Part shown: piece after piece, positions 1-10,386 of the stretch
Layout of the letters: the number at the start of each line of letters is the position of its first letter
Position numbering within the stretch: the first letter of the stretch is position 1
Assembly (NCBI RefSeq): GCF_963678635.1
Contig: NC_087066.1
Span: 43,109,682-43,173,681 of the forward strand
Source of the DNA: Symsagittifera roscoffensis
Taxonomy: Eukaryota; Xenacoelomorpha; Acoela; Convolutidae
Length of the DNA stretch: 64,000 bases
Direction of reading: 5' to 3'
Notes under the pieces: generated by a model
Seen by the model: the letters and a program-made list of their open reading frames with translations, nothing else
Told to the model about the DNA's origin: nothing
Databases searched by the model: none
Position numbers and translations under genes: made by a program

Positions 1-52
1 GTTATGAGGGTTTAAAGATTGCCATTTTGGCCATTTTGACCAATTTGGGACA

Positions 53-86
53 ATTAACGCGCGATATAATTCGCGCTATTAACGCG
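53..86. repeat. Small inverted repeat with flanking direct repeats
   Basis: GCGCGA (59-64) and TCGCGC (71-76) flank TATAAT, and the short direct repeat ATTAACGCG lies on both sides. It is a GC-rich island in AT-rich sequence. The function is unknown. Confidence 0.4.
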
Positions 87-312
87 TAAGCGGAGATTTA
101 ATCCGTCTTATAAATCGTTCCAAATTGGTTGAACGAAGCTTATTTGCCATAATTGATTTGTTACAAGGAGCGAAATTTATATTTTTGTACTTTATTTGGC
201 GTGTGGGGGGATGATTTTCATAAAAAATATCAAAATTTAGAAAAAAAAAATTTCATTTTATTTTATTTCATTTAATTTTTTAAATGTTTTTACTGCTGCT
301 CCATAAACCTTA

Positions 313-545
313 AAAGGCAGTCGAAACATTCAGGGCTTGGCCCTGATACGAGCAGTCTTGTTTAAGTTTGAGCTCAGGCATCAATGGCTTTCAAGTTATA
401 AAAATTTATTGTAAAAATTCGCTAGTTAAAGAGTCGAAATTGCTCTTGATAAACAACCCGAGCACAAGTTTTCCGTATCTTTCTTGGAAAACTGGAACAA
501 GAAAACAATCTATTAGAATCGTTGGATTAGTTGTTGTCTGATTAA
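313..545 (+). repeat. Dispersed repeat family 1, copy 1
   Basis: GGCAGTCGAAACATTCAGGG, followed by TTGGCCCTGATACGAGCAGT, matches with substitutions the stretch near 15,410. Similarity fades after about 200 bp but returns at CAATCTATTAGAA/CAACCTATTAGAA. This is an old interspersed repeat of unknown class. No terminal repeats or coding capacity were recognised. Confidence 0.6.
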
Positions 546-1932
546 GAGAAGATGTAGCGATCACATCTTCAAGTTTACTGCTTAATTCGTAGCATAATTG
601 GAAAATATTAACCTGCAAAGCACAACTTATTCGAGTTGAAAAACATTGAGACAAGATAATGGGCAGCTAAAAATCCGTCGCAAGAAGTTTTTTCTAAGTA
701 TTTATAATCAACAAGTAGATAGCAAACAATCTGGCTCACAACCTCTCAAAACTGAAAAAAAGGAAATTGAAATTTCAAACGGTGTTTACTACTGCTTACG
801 GTTAGCTTAACATTATCCTTGATTTATGGAGAAAAAAGTAGAAATGGAAACAAGATGCTCGCATCAAGACAACGCTGTGAATATGCCAAATGGCCTTCAA
901 CAATTAAAAATTAATTGAATAAAAAAGAATACTTAATAGGAATTGAAAGGATTTTATGGGGAACTATTTAAGAGCCAGGTTCAAGGAAGCGAATGATGCC
1001 TTAGTTGCCATTGTCGCTAATTACTACAAATGATGTAATAGATCGAGATAAAACCCAAAAAAAAAAATTTCCTTTTTCTGACGCTCAGCTCGAGATTTTG
1101 ATACCCTTCAGATCGCTTGGGTGAGTTCCGTTGAAAATGGCACGTTAATGGGTCAAATTTTGTCTGTAGAAAAAACAACGCTGAGCTCAAATTTTTCGGA
1201 TTTTCTTTGAAAATTGGAGAAATTACGAGAAGTTGGGCTTCTACAGCTACTCTCAGATTTTTTCCATTGGGTTCATAGAATAAAACACGTAGTTCAAAAT
1301 CTGTATAAATATTCTTTATGTCACAAAAAACGATATGAAAATGCTTTAAGCAAACAAAAGTGCTGTGATTATTGATCTGGGTTGCATTTTTTAAGAGCTC
1401 AATTTTTATTAAGACCATTTTATCCACGGGGGAAAGGACCAACACAAGAGCTGTACAGCTCATCACGGCGAACCGCTGTTGTGCCCCTGTTTAAGAACTA
1501 CATGCAATTTTTTTGGTTATTTTTCTAGGCTGGGTTATGTTGAAAGTCAATTTGGTAAAACATTACATTCAGCAATAAAAAATAAATCTGTCTCAACGCT
1601 CTTATGATACATTAGTTTTCATGACATACCTTAATTTTAGGTTTTTTCAAATTTTACTGTATTGTAATCAAATTAAGTTATGATGCTTAATTATTAGTTT
1701 TTTTCCTCATGTTTGAAAGACCTTTCATCAAATTTTGCCTGCGATCAACGCTTAGGAGTGGGAAGAAACTATATCACGCAAAAACAGGTTTACGAATTTC
1801 AGAGCTGATTAATTGAGTTTGGTTTCATTTCAAAACTGTATCAGCTATAAATCGGAATAAGAAAAAATTTACTCAATTTTTAAAAAACGGCTCTTATAGG
1901 TTTCGTTATTGTTTACTTATATTTATATTTGT

Positions 1933-1970
<38 letters not shown>

Positions 1971-3651
1971 AAAATCAGCGATATACAGAGTTTCTCGTCT
2001 AAATATACAGCGACCTGCTCCATACAGAAAAGCTCAAAATAATATAAAAAACTCACCTGGAACCAAGTGATGTACGGTTTTGAATGTTTGAAAAGGGACA
2101 GGTTGGCGATTACCTTGAATAGCACAATCTGGTCGAGGTCAAATATCAGAACCTTACAAAAAATCACATTCGTCTGACTTTCGCTATTAGGTTGGATATT
2201 AACAGACCAATTTCCGTTATAGGAAAAAATTCTTGAATTAAAAATTGTAAACCTCAAGGTAGGTCACCTACTTGAGTACAAAACAAAAAAACTCCTTTGA
2301 CTGCAAGCCCTTTTCTGATAATTGTTAGTCATGTTTCGGAAAAATTGATGCGCACTATTGAAGACTGCATATGAGGATATTTTATGAAATCGTAATCAAA
2401 ATCACTGATTATACTACTAAGCGCACAGTGCTGGTTGATTGCTCAATTAACTAGCCTGAATTATAAGTCTCACTTTGTATCGTCAAATTTCTTGACAAAC
2501 ACAAAAGTGAAAACAAGAAAAAGAAAATAGTATAAATACATAAAGGGGATAGTTAAACACAAGTGTTGTAAAAACTGAAAGAACACTGTCTTAAGTTCTA
2601 ATAGGGATGGCGTCAATACCTAATTTTTGCATTTGAACTAATTTTAATTGCCTGTAGTCTGCGTCTAAAATTACTGATTGCTTTGTCCACCTATTGTTTC
2701 TCAGAGTATTGGGTCACCAGTTCTTCGAGATTCGTGTTGCTGCTTTTAATTTTTTGGGAATTTTTTGATAAAAAAATGTATGATCTACGGAGCGAGTGGA
2801 AATGAGAAAAGGAATAAAAACATAAAGATTTATGATCTGTCCAATCTTGGTGCAAGAACGCTTTTAAGTACCTGTGTTTTATTGTAATCTTCATAGGCTT
2901 TGTTTCATCGGATATATGTTTTATCTTCAGGTCTTTGGGAAGTTTTTGTTTACCTCTTTTCGTTTGATTTTTTCAACTTTTTTTAAAAAAAAACATTTAT
3001 TAATTTAGTCTTTTTCTGCAGGTGTTCTATTTCTTTGTATCTTTGTTAGGCTGCAAAAAGACCGTGTGCTTCTTGCTTTATTGTCTGCTTTTCAAGGCAG
3101 GACACTTTAATCGGTTAGCCTGTATGGTGACTTACTTTGGTATCCCAGAGAACAGTCCGTAAAAATACTGGATGATTCAAAAGGAATCCAATCTTAAAAA
3201 ATGAAAAAATAGGGTTAGTATTCAAAAAGTTGACAAAAAACAAAGTGGAGAAAGTCCTCTCTAATCTTAAGTAATTTTTTAAAAATAAATTTTTTTGTCC
3301 GTGTAGTATTTGTAATACTACAACTCATCTCCTGTTAAAGATAGACAGTTTTTTGCCCCATACATTTTTACTTTACAATGGTATCAAGACTTTTTTTTAT
3401 TCTTATTGAAGGTTTTGCCTCTCTGAACTTTGTTGAGCCAGGTGAGATTCAAAAAAAATTTGAAGAAAAAATTGTTTTTCAGCATATTTTGTCTCGTCCA
3501 AAACCCACTGCAAGACAAAAAGGGTTTGAAATTTGAATTTTTGCTTGTTTTGTCCGGATAATTAAAATCAGCACTGTAGCAGAAAATGAAATAAAGCATA
3601 CACAGTCAGTGCAATTTCAAAAAAGTTGGGTTGTTATTTTGTATGAAAGAT
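546..3651. other. AT-rich noncoding stretch, left flank
   Basis: No gene could be supported. Minus-strand open frames of 60-150 codons here match no domain I recognise, and none carries TM6 or an NPxxY motif that would complete the receptor. If the receptor continues to the left, this is intron. It contains one (TA)n tract. Confidence 0.55.
1936..1968. repeat. (TA)n microsatellite
   Basis: About 33 bp of uninterrupted alternating T and A. Confidence 0.95.
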
Positions 3652-4151
3652 TTGTCAGTCCTGATTCAAATGACATTTGAAAAATTTTAAACAGTTCAAA
3701 AGTTGTCCCAATGTTGAGAAAAACTGGTTCAAAATATTTAAAGTTTTTTTTTTATTTTCGAGGGTTTAAAGCGAGCGAGTAAAACGAAAAAGCAAAGCTA
3801 CAAAAGCTTTAGTTAATAGCTTAAGAGCTTACTGTAGCTTAATATGAGCCGTAAAAACTTAAGTTTTATGTAAGTTAATTTAGTTTTTTTAGTTTTCTAA
3901 TACTTAAATTCAAAAATTGAAACTGCTAAAAAAAATTAGAAAAAAAATTTAAAGTTTGTTGTTGTTTTTTTTCTAGTCAATTTCCACAAAAATTGTTTTG
4001 TTAATTGCTTATTTTAATTTTTTCGGCTCTATTTTTTTGTTCAGATCCTTTTCTCACACCACGCATAGATGAAAAATTTGTTGTATTTTTTCAGAGACTA
4101 TGGTTGGAACATTCTCTACTACTTGGGCAGCAACTGGCTGTCCTTTTTTCC
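3652..4151 (+). repeat. Dispersed repeat family 2, copy 1
   Basis: It starts with TTGTCAGTCCTGATTCAAATGA and continues through a CAAAGTTGTC/GAGAAAA segment, a block with GAGCGAGTAAAACGAAAAAG and TCTAGTCAATTTCCACAAAA, to TTCAGATCCTTTTCTCACACC. It ends with TGGTTGGAACATT...TACTTGGGCAGCAACTGGC. The same blocks appear in the same order near 4,261 and 12,193. The copies are strongly diverged, and the class is unknown. Confidence 0.6.
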
Positions 4152-4260
4152 TTTCTTTCCTTTTGATTGACTTCCACTCAAAATCAGCTAACAAAACTAG
4201 GCATCGGAGTGAGTTAAGTGATTGATATTGAGTGAATTGAGTGAACAATGTCCAAGGCTA

Positions 4261-4656
4261 GTTCAGTCGTGATTCCAACGACATTAGAAAAATTGCCAGT
4301 GTCGAGAAAATCCGGTTTTAAATTTTTGATTTTTGGCCGAACTGTCAGATAGTAAATTGAACTGTAGCTTACTTTAAGCCGCAACAACTTAGTTTTACTT
4401 GCGTAAAAGTAGTTTTTTTTCCTGAGAATTTTTTGATTTTTTAGTTTTTCTAGTCATTTTTGCACAAAATTTTTTTTCCAAATGGCTGATTTTACTATGA
4501 CTTTCGAAGATTCCTAAGCTCTAGTTTTTCGTTCAGATTATTTTATTCTACCACGCTGCACAAAACGAATCTAACTTATAAAAAAAATCTCGTTTTTTTT
4601 TTCAAAAATTAAGGTCGTAACAATCTGAGGTACTTGCACAGTAACCGGGCTATGGC
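4261..4656 (+). repeat. Dispersed repeat family 2, copy 2
   Basis: The order of blocks is that of copy 1: CAGTCGTGATTCCAACGACA, GCCAGTGTCGAGAAAATCCG, TCTAGTCATTTTTGCACAAAA, TTTTTCGTTCAGATTATTTT, then AAGGTCGTAACAATCTGAGG and TACTTGCACAGTAACC. It sits about 110 bp after copy 1 in the same orientation, so the two may be a tandem pair. Confidence 0.6.
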
Positions 4657-6279
4657 AATGCTTCAAACCCCATGTATATCTGCAATCTGCGAATTTTATG
4701 AACGGTTAGTATTAAGTTTAATATTCTGAATTTATTTGTTTACTTTGATATTTTCGCGATTTCATTCAGGTTGTTGAATTTTTAATACTGATTGGCTGAA
4801 AAAAAAATGAAAATTAATTTTCAACATTCGGTCCCTCCATCAAGAGGGACGCCCCCACATGTATGGGCCGCTCATCATTCAAATGCTGTCGCAGTGGTTG
4901 TTTGTGACCTCTATTACAGAGTGTTGTTTGTTCACTACAGTTTATAAGGAATTAGAGTAATATAAAGACAGTACTTTTTCTCAATCGTTGTTCAGTCAGT
5001 ATATATTTATTACTCAATTTGTTTTTTCAAATGCTTAGATTAAGCCGCATAATTCAAATGTGTTTCAAAAAATGGTGATTTTTGAATTGAGTGTATTTGA
5101 TTTAGAAAGTGAGATATCAAGTGTTTTTTCTTACCAATGAGTTTTCAGTGATTACTTTGACTCCATTTTAAATTGATACGTTTGAAAAAAATTAATTTCC
5201 CAGTTGTGAAGCCCATTTTATCTTGTAAAGATTTTTTCATTTAGGAAGGTTTTTCTTCAACCCTGCAGCTTTTTAAAAATCGCCCACTACAAGAAAAAAG
5301 ATATGAATTGTTTAAATTTTGATGAGAAATTCATAAAAAAATCCAAAAAATTCATCTTACTTAGTTTATATTTGGGAACGTTTTTTCATGCAAATATAAA
5401 AATATGTGATTACATATGCGCAAGAATAAAAGAATTCTGCGTGTCGTCATAATTGATTTTTTTTCTCAACACCACACATCATTTTCATGCATCTTCACTG
5501 TTTCCTTTTAAAATTCTTTGTTTCCAATTCCTGGTAACTCTTATAGAAATAAACGGGTCTTAAATCTTTATTCACGTGTTTGAAGCTATATCCATCACAT
5601 CAAACGGTGCTGTTGCCTCCGAAAAAAAAGAGAACCATTCTTTTGTCTTGTTTCTACGAAATCTTGTTGAATCTTGAACTGAAAATTAAAACCGACAGAA
5701 TACCCACTAGATTCTAACTGTTTTCTGTGTGACATTTCAGAGCTTTTAGCGCGAATATTGAATGAATTTTTCATGCAATTACAGTTTCGCTATTTTATAT
5801 AGATGCTTTAAACTGAAACTTAAGCCAGCTGACAACTAATTACTTAATAAATTACTATAGTTTGAGGCATAATTTGCGATTTATTGGAATTCAACCGCTT
5901 TCATGAAAATTTCGTGGGAGTAATGAACTGGGAGCTATACAGGGGCGTGCTGCATGAATTTATTATTTTTTTGTTTATTAGGCGGAAGTTATAATGGATA
6001 TTCCAAGTAAAAGACAAGATATAATTAACGAACTTAGTGTTTGTATGGTGCCAAAGCGAAAAATGAAAGAAATGTTTTCCTGGTGCACTGAACTTTGACC
6101 GCTTTGAATCAATTGGGTAGCGGATCTACGTTACAATATATCCTATGGTATTTTCTAAAGAATCTGCACCCCTCTAATTAAAAGCAGTAAATAAGCATTA
6201 GAGCTTTCCAATGGATATTCTCGTTTTGCCGCATTCTGGTTAGTCGAAATAACTTAATCTGGCTAAGAATCTCCCCCAC
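4657..6279. other. AT-rich noncoding stretch
   Basis: No gene or RNA was recognised. A perfect 7-bp inverted repeat (GTCCCTC at 4,831-4,837 with GAGGGAC at 4,844-4,850, 6-nt loop) sits in a small GC-rich patch. A 34-codon plus-strand frame at 5,994-6,098 has no recognisable feature. Confidence 0.55.
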
Positions 6280-6307
6280 TCTCTTGAAAGAGAGCGCGGA
6301 AAGAGCG

Positions 6308-6338
<31 letters not shown>

Positions 6339-6358
6339 GAGAGAGGAGAGAGGAGAGA

Positions 6359-6436
<78 letters not shown>

Positions 6437-6465
6437 AGAGAGAAAAAGAGAGAGGAGAGGAGAGA

Positions 6466-6496
<31 letters not shown>

Positions 6497-6527
6497 AGAG
6501 AGAAGAGAGAGAGAGAGAGAGAGAGAA

Positions 6528-6619
<92 letters not shown>
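6280..6619 (+). repeat. (GA)n polypurine microsatellite, about 340 bp
   Basis: A nearly pure purine strand of GA repeats with scattered GG and AA interruptions. Open frames of Arg/Glu or Ser/Leu alternation across it are by-products of the repeat and are not genes. Such mirror-symmetric polypurine tracts can form triplex DNA and are length-unstable. Confidence 0.97.
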
Positions 6620-6622
<3 letters not shown>

Positions 6623-7744
6623 TACCCCGTGAGTTACCAACCCTGGTTAACAAATAATTGCAACTCATTCAATTTTCATTTTTGGAAACAATGCTTGTCA
6701 TACAATTGCATACTGCTCCAAAACGAAAAAGTGGTGTGAAAATAGCATGGCTAGCTTTTTATACATAAATGAAATTGTTTGACTAGTATTTTTCCATTAT
6801 CGAAATTGTACCACTAGCATTTTTTCTATAAATATAAATGTTTGACACAATCTTTTGCCATAGATTGAAACAATTGTTTTTGCGTGTTTTGCTTTAAATG
6901 TTCGTGTTTTTTTGAAATATTTTGTATGCCCATAAACTTGTGTAGCGACTAAAATGAGAGCGAAAAAAATCTTCAAAATTGTAATGCTTTTTTGGAAAAA
7001 AATGCTTGTCATGTAGTTCTCCAAACTGAAAAATGAGCGATAAGCATTTTTCCCATACAACAAAAAATCAAAATTTTGATAGAAAAAGGTTTCTCACTCA
7101 GCAAAAAATCCCAATAAATTTTTTCAATTTATTTGAAAATAGTTTTGCAGGGCTTCACAGTTTTTGTTCGTATGGAAAAATCCTTTTCGTACAATTTTCA
7201 AAAATGGAAATTATATGACAAGCTTTTTTACATATATTTTTTTAGTGTAACTGTATGATAGGTACTTTTTCGTATAAAGCTGAACTCAGGAAGTTAAGAA
7301 TCTTCATCCCGAGATTTAATTGTGTGTATAATGTGTTTCGTTTGCGCTGCGTGTATAATAATCGTTTCTGATTGGTTGAAATTTCCGATTCAGAATCAGC
7401 AATATGTGGCCAAACTGAATGTTTGGTGAACTGTAAGCGGATTTCGCAATAAGACTGCTTTTTTTATCTTTCTTTGTTCATGTGTTTCCTTTGATCGTGC
7501 CAACAAAATTTTAACAGAGACAATAAACAGAGACAAAAGCTTCTGTTTTTCAAATAGACACAGACATATAGTCTGTTTAAAGGCCTGTCTCTGGATTTCA
7601 GTGACCTACACACACCAAATGGCTCGCATATCCAGTGCACTGATTGGCCTCGTAATGAAGTTAAATTTCTCGCCCCCTAAAACGCTTGAACTTATGGGCA
7701 TATAGGTCCGAAACACCCCCCCCCCTCATTCATAAAAACCTCAC
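6620..7744. other. Noncoding stretch with short satellite-like motifs
   Basis: No gene was recognised. Several 20-26-bp pieces resemble satellite monomer motifs from the right half of the window: AATGCTTGTCATACAATT at about 6,690, the reverse-sense ATGAAATTGTTTGACTAGTA at about 6,768, GAAATTGTACCACTAGCATT at about 6,803 and GTAGCGACTAAAATGAGAG at 6,942-6,960. They occur in both orientations with no regular period, so common origin is uncertain. The right end is intron just after the GPCR loop-exon donor. Confidence 0.4.
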
Positions 7745-8182
7745 CTCACGTTGTCGCTCCATACTCTTTTGATGATCTCGTTTGGCAGCGTCTTTAGACC
7801 CACGCCAACTCAGTCGCCGCCCGATTGATGTTTTCGGGGCCAGCAGCGCGTTAGACTCGGCCGGTGTTGCCGAAGCCACCCGGTTGATGGCAATGGGCGG
7901 AGTGGGCGGGTTACTCAGAGGAGTAGTAGCCACGAGCTTTCGGGAACAGTCCAAGGTTGAAACAAAGTCGAAATGTTCCACTTCCATGCCCATTTTGGGT
8001 GAAGATCTCTCCTCGTTTTTGTGTTCCGCTAACCGACTCTCGCTTAGACTCGGTGACTGCTGCACGACAACTTGGATCCGTGGAAGGCTAGGAGTTTCTG
8101 CTTTATTTTCTAATGGAATCTCTATCTTCAGGCTGTTATTGTTGTTGCTTACTGGAGTCACAGACCAGTATTTCTTCTTTCT
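7745..8182 (-). CDS. Aminergic GPCR, third cytoplasmic loop exon
   Basis: One hundred and forty-six codons between an acceptor with a strong T-tract (TTTTTTTTTTCAG|AGA) at 8,182 and a consensus donor (GAG|GTGAGG) at 7,745, both phase 0, so it follows the TM5 exon in frame. The peptide is hydrophilic and has no membrane segment: basic start RKKKYWSVTP, an Asn run, many Ser/Pro residues, then basic RRLSWRGSKD and KSMERQRE at the end. A loop of this length and character between TM5 and TM6 is normal in H1, muscarinic and related amine receptors. RRLS fits a protein kinase A consensus, and the basic end is where G-protein contact is expected. GC content is clearly higher than in the flanks, which supports coding. 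TM6-TM7 should follow on another exon, not found in the window. The assignment rests on position, phase and composition, not on a family domain. Confidence 0.85.
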
Positions 8183-9530
8183 CTGAAAAAAAAATTAGAT
8201 GTTTTTCACGGCTATGAGAGCTTAGCTGAAGTATGACAAAGATCTTCGCTTCTTATTTGAGTGCTTCGTTTAGGCTGCGCGTAAAAAAATTGAGCTTTTT
8301 ACTTGCGGGTGATGCAACATTAATCAATGAAATCAGCAAACAGGGATGTTCCAATCATGATTGAAGTTAGGAAAATAAAAAAATAAAAAAAAATAAATTT
8401 TAAAAATTTTTTGAGACTTTCTAAATCTGAATTTCGACTCGGCTTTTAATATGATACCACAATTGAGTTTTCCTTGAGGTACTTAAGCTGCGGCGGAAAG
8501 AAAACGCTCAACTACTCCATAGTGAGTTCGCCTCACTTAAGTAACTTGGTCTGAACAATATGGCACGAGAAACAATAAAAAACTTATGCAGGCCTTACTC
8601 GGGGATACAAGCACATCAGCAATTCTTCGTTAAGAATTGATCAGCTCGTAAATTGAATTTTCCCTTTTATATAGTTGGTCTTCTTATAATTTTTGTTTTT
8701 TGGATGACTGCCGTTTCATCATAATTTAGCTGTTCTATAGTAAAATCGCTTGTGGAAAAACTCTTCGGTTTTTCTATTTTATTTTTATTTCAAGCTCTGC
8801 CTATGAAGGACCAAGTGATCAATCTCCTCCCTAAGCCAAACAAAGGAGGAGAACGCTCACTTGGTTAGAGGTAATCTTTTTCAGCTAACCAGGTTTAAGC
8901 ACAGTACATGCTGGTCTTACTGCTTGAGTTTGCATCTTTATTTTAGGGAGAATAGAATGTTCATTTGCTCTATTCAGGGGGAGATTGTCTACCTATGCCC
9001 TGAAGTTTGCCAGGTTCCCATCAAATTTTAATCATCACTTTAGAAATGAGAATTAATTTAGAGGATGAGAATGTATAAATTTACTTCATGTGTTCTGTGT
9101 GTTTATCGACTAATGACACCATGAGATCAAAAACCCACATTGGAAAGTTGATACTTAAAATCAAACTTGCCATATTATTATGATTTTTTAAATGAGTGTT
9201 CAGCTCTTACAACGAGCTCTAAATTTTTCGTACTTTCAAATAAATTCTAAATGCAAATTTATTGCAGATTTTTTTCTTTGCTCACACGATGTCCTGAGAA
9301 ATACGACAATGTTTCGCAGAAACTGTGCCTCAGTGCTTAAATATTCTCAAACATGATGAAAAATTATACAATTGCTCACCAAGATTAGTTACTGGGCTAA
9401 CCAAATGTGTCACCTTGGGATCTCAGCAAAACGAAAACGCTGTCGAAAAAAGTCGACAATTAATATACAAAATCTCTTCTCCCTGAAAAAATTTGTCCAC
9501 AAGACACCAAATAATGTGAGTGTTGTGTAC
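8183..9530 (-). other. GPCR intron between TM5 and loop exons
   Basis: A 1,348-bp AT-rich intron bounded by GTACAC and TTTTCAG. No open frame resembling a receptor or other protein was recognised. It contains one clear two-part hairpin (8,810-8,865), listed separately. Confidence 0.8.
8810..8865. repeat. Two-part inverted repeat (hairpin) in GPCR intron
   Basis: ACCAAGTGA (8,810-8,818) pairs perfectly with TCACTTGGT (8,857-8,865). Inside it CTCCTCC (8,824-8,830) pairs with GGAGGAG (8,845-8,851). The two stems are separated by a symmetric 5/5 internal loop and capped by a 14-nt loop. It is too short for a normal miRNA precursor. No function is known. Confidence 0.65.
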
Positions 9531-10025
9531 CTCTATGTCTCGTTTGGTGCGTCTGTGAATCTCGACAAAGATGCGAATGTAGACTAAGCACATGGTTATG
9601 AATGGGAAAATGAAACTGTAGATAAGACTGATGATCTTGAAGTGAACATTTTCGTGGAACTCTGGGTTGCAAGTTCCCCCCTCTCCCTCCCCCTCCCCTT
9701 CCATCTCCGCGTTCGTCACAATTTCAACCCCCGGATGTGACTGATTGATGGATCCCCCAGTGATGGACACCCGGTTCGTGTCTTCTGTATGGCCATCGTC
9801 TTCTTTCGGGGGGAACCATAAGTCCCAGCATAAAATGGGAAGCATGTAGATGATTGAACAGCACCACACAATGACAATGACTGTGAACAGTTTGCGGTGG
9901 GTGCGTTTGTTGCGGTAAGTGATGGGGGAGACGATGGAAAAGTACCTGTCGATAGCCATGGTCATTAAATTCAGAATCGAACAGGAGGAGGCAACGTAGT
10001 CGAACCCAATCCAAGTTGTACACAG
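9531..10025 (-). CDS. Aminergic GPCR, TM3-TM4-TM5 exon
   Basis: One hundred and sixty-five codons between an acceptor (GTTTACAG|CTG) at 10,025 and a donor (GAG|GTACAC) at 9,531, both phase 0. Residues 1-30 hold TM3: Cys3.25 (residue 2), Asp3.32 in FDYVASS (the amine-binding aspartate) and the DRY motif (26-28). FSIVSPITYRNKRT in the second cytoplasmic loop is muscarinic-like. TM4 (about 47-66) has Trp4.50 and MLPILCW. The second extracellular loop is long (about 68-125), acidic, with an N-Q-S sequon, an EGEGEGEGG run and the disulfide Cys at 119. TM5 (about 128-152) carries Lys5.39, Ser5.42, Ser5.46, Pro5.50 and Tyr5.58. The DYVAS motif is shared by H1 and muscarinic receptors, and FK at 5.38-5.39 matches H1. 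The ligand cannot be assigned. In-frame sequence past 9,531 is intron read-through. Confidence 0.93.
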
Positions 10026-10386
10026 CTGTAAACAATGACAGAGATAAACAAAAATGAGCAAAAACCACGAAAAGAGTTCGAAAAGTCAACAACAAAGGGT
10101 AAAGTAAGGATAAATTTGACATTCAAGACAAAAATTGAAAAACAAAAAACCTCAAAATGTTTGCTTAGACAAAAACTTACAAAGAAATTTATAAATAGCG
10201 AGGACTTAATACTCATCAACTCAATCACATAAAAATCAAATAATGTAGAAGCGCTCAAAACATCCGTGGGTTTTAATTATCATATTCCGTTCAGAACAAA
10301 GTTATTTGATTGAATATTGAATTGTTTTTGCTCATATGGGATTATCGGATTCTATTTAATCTACTACTTATAATAAATGGACTGAC
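10026..10386 (-). other. GPCR intron between TM2 and TM3 exons
   Basis: A 361-bp intron with donor GTCAGT and acceptor GTTTACAG. Short frames across it on either strand are not supported as coding. Removing it gives PNW|LCTTWIGFDY, which aligns without a gap to the H1 receptor loop and TM3. Confidence 0.85.

Noticed and set aside
406-3599. Minus-strand frames of 67-149 codons in the left flank as further receptor exons or genes
   Set aside because: None has a membrane-helix pattern with conserved receptor residues, recognised domains or matching splice phase.
4054-4110. A possible TM7-like reading FIYAWCEK on the minus strand
   Set aside because: The residues upstream are interrupted by stops and there is no NPxxY or hydrophobic helix, so it is a chance match.
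5994-6098. A 34-codon plus-strand frame starting MDIPSKRQD
   Set aside because: It is too short, with no homology, no splice context and no conservation evidence.
6240-6739. Arg/Glu-rich and Ser/Leu-rich frames of 125-151 codons
   Set aside because: They are translations of the GA microsatellite in three frames and have no other coding evidence.
7782-8186. A plus-strand frame of 134 codons
   Set aside because: It lies antisense to the receptor loop exon, which has proper splice sites and phase. The plus-strand frame is a shadow.
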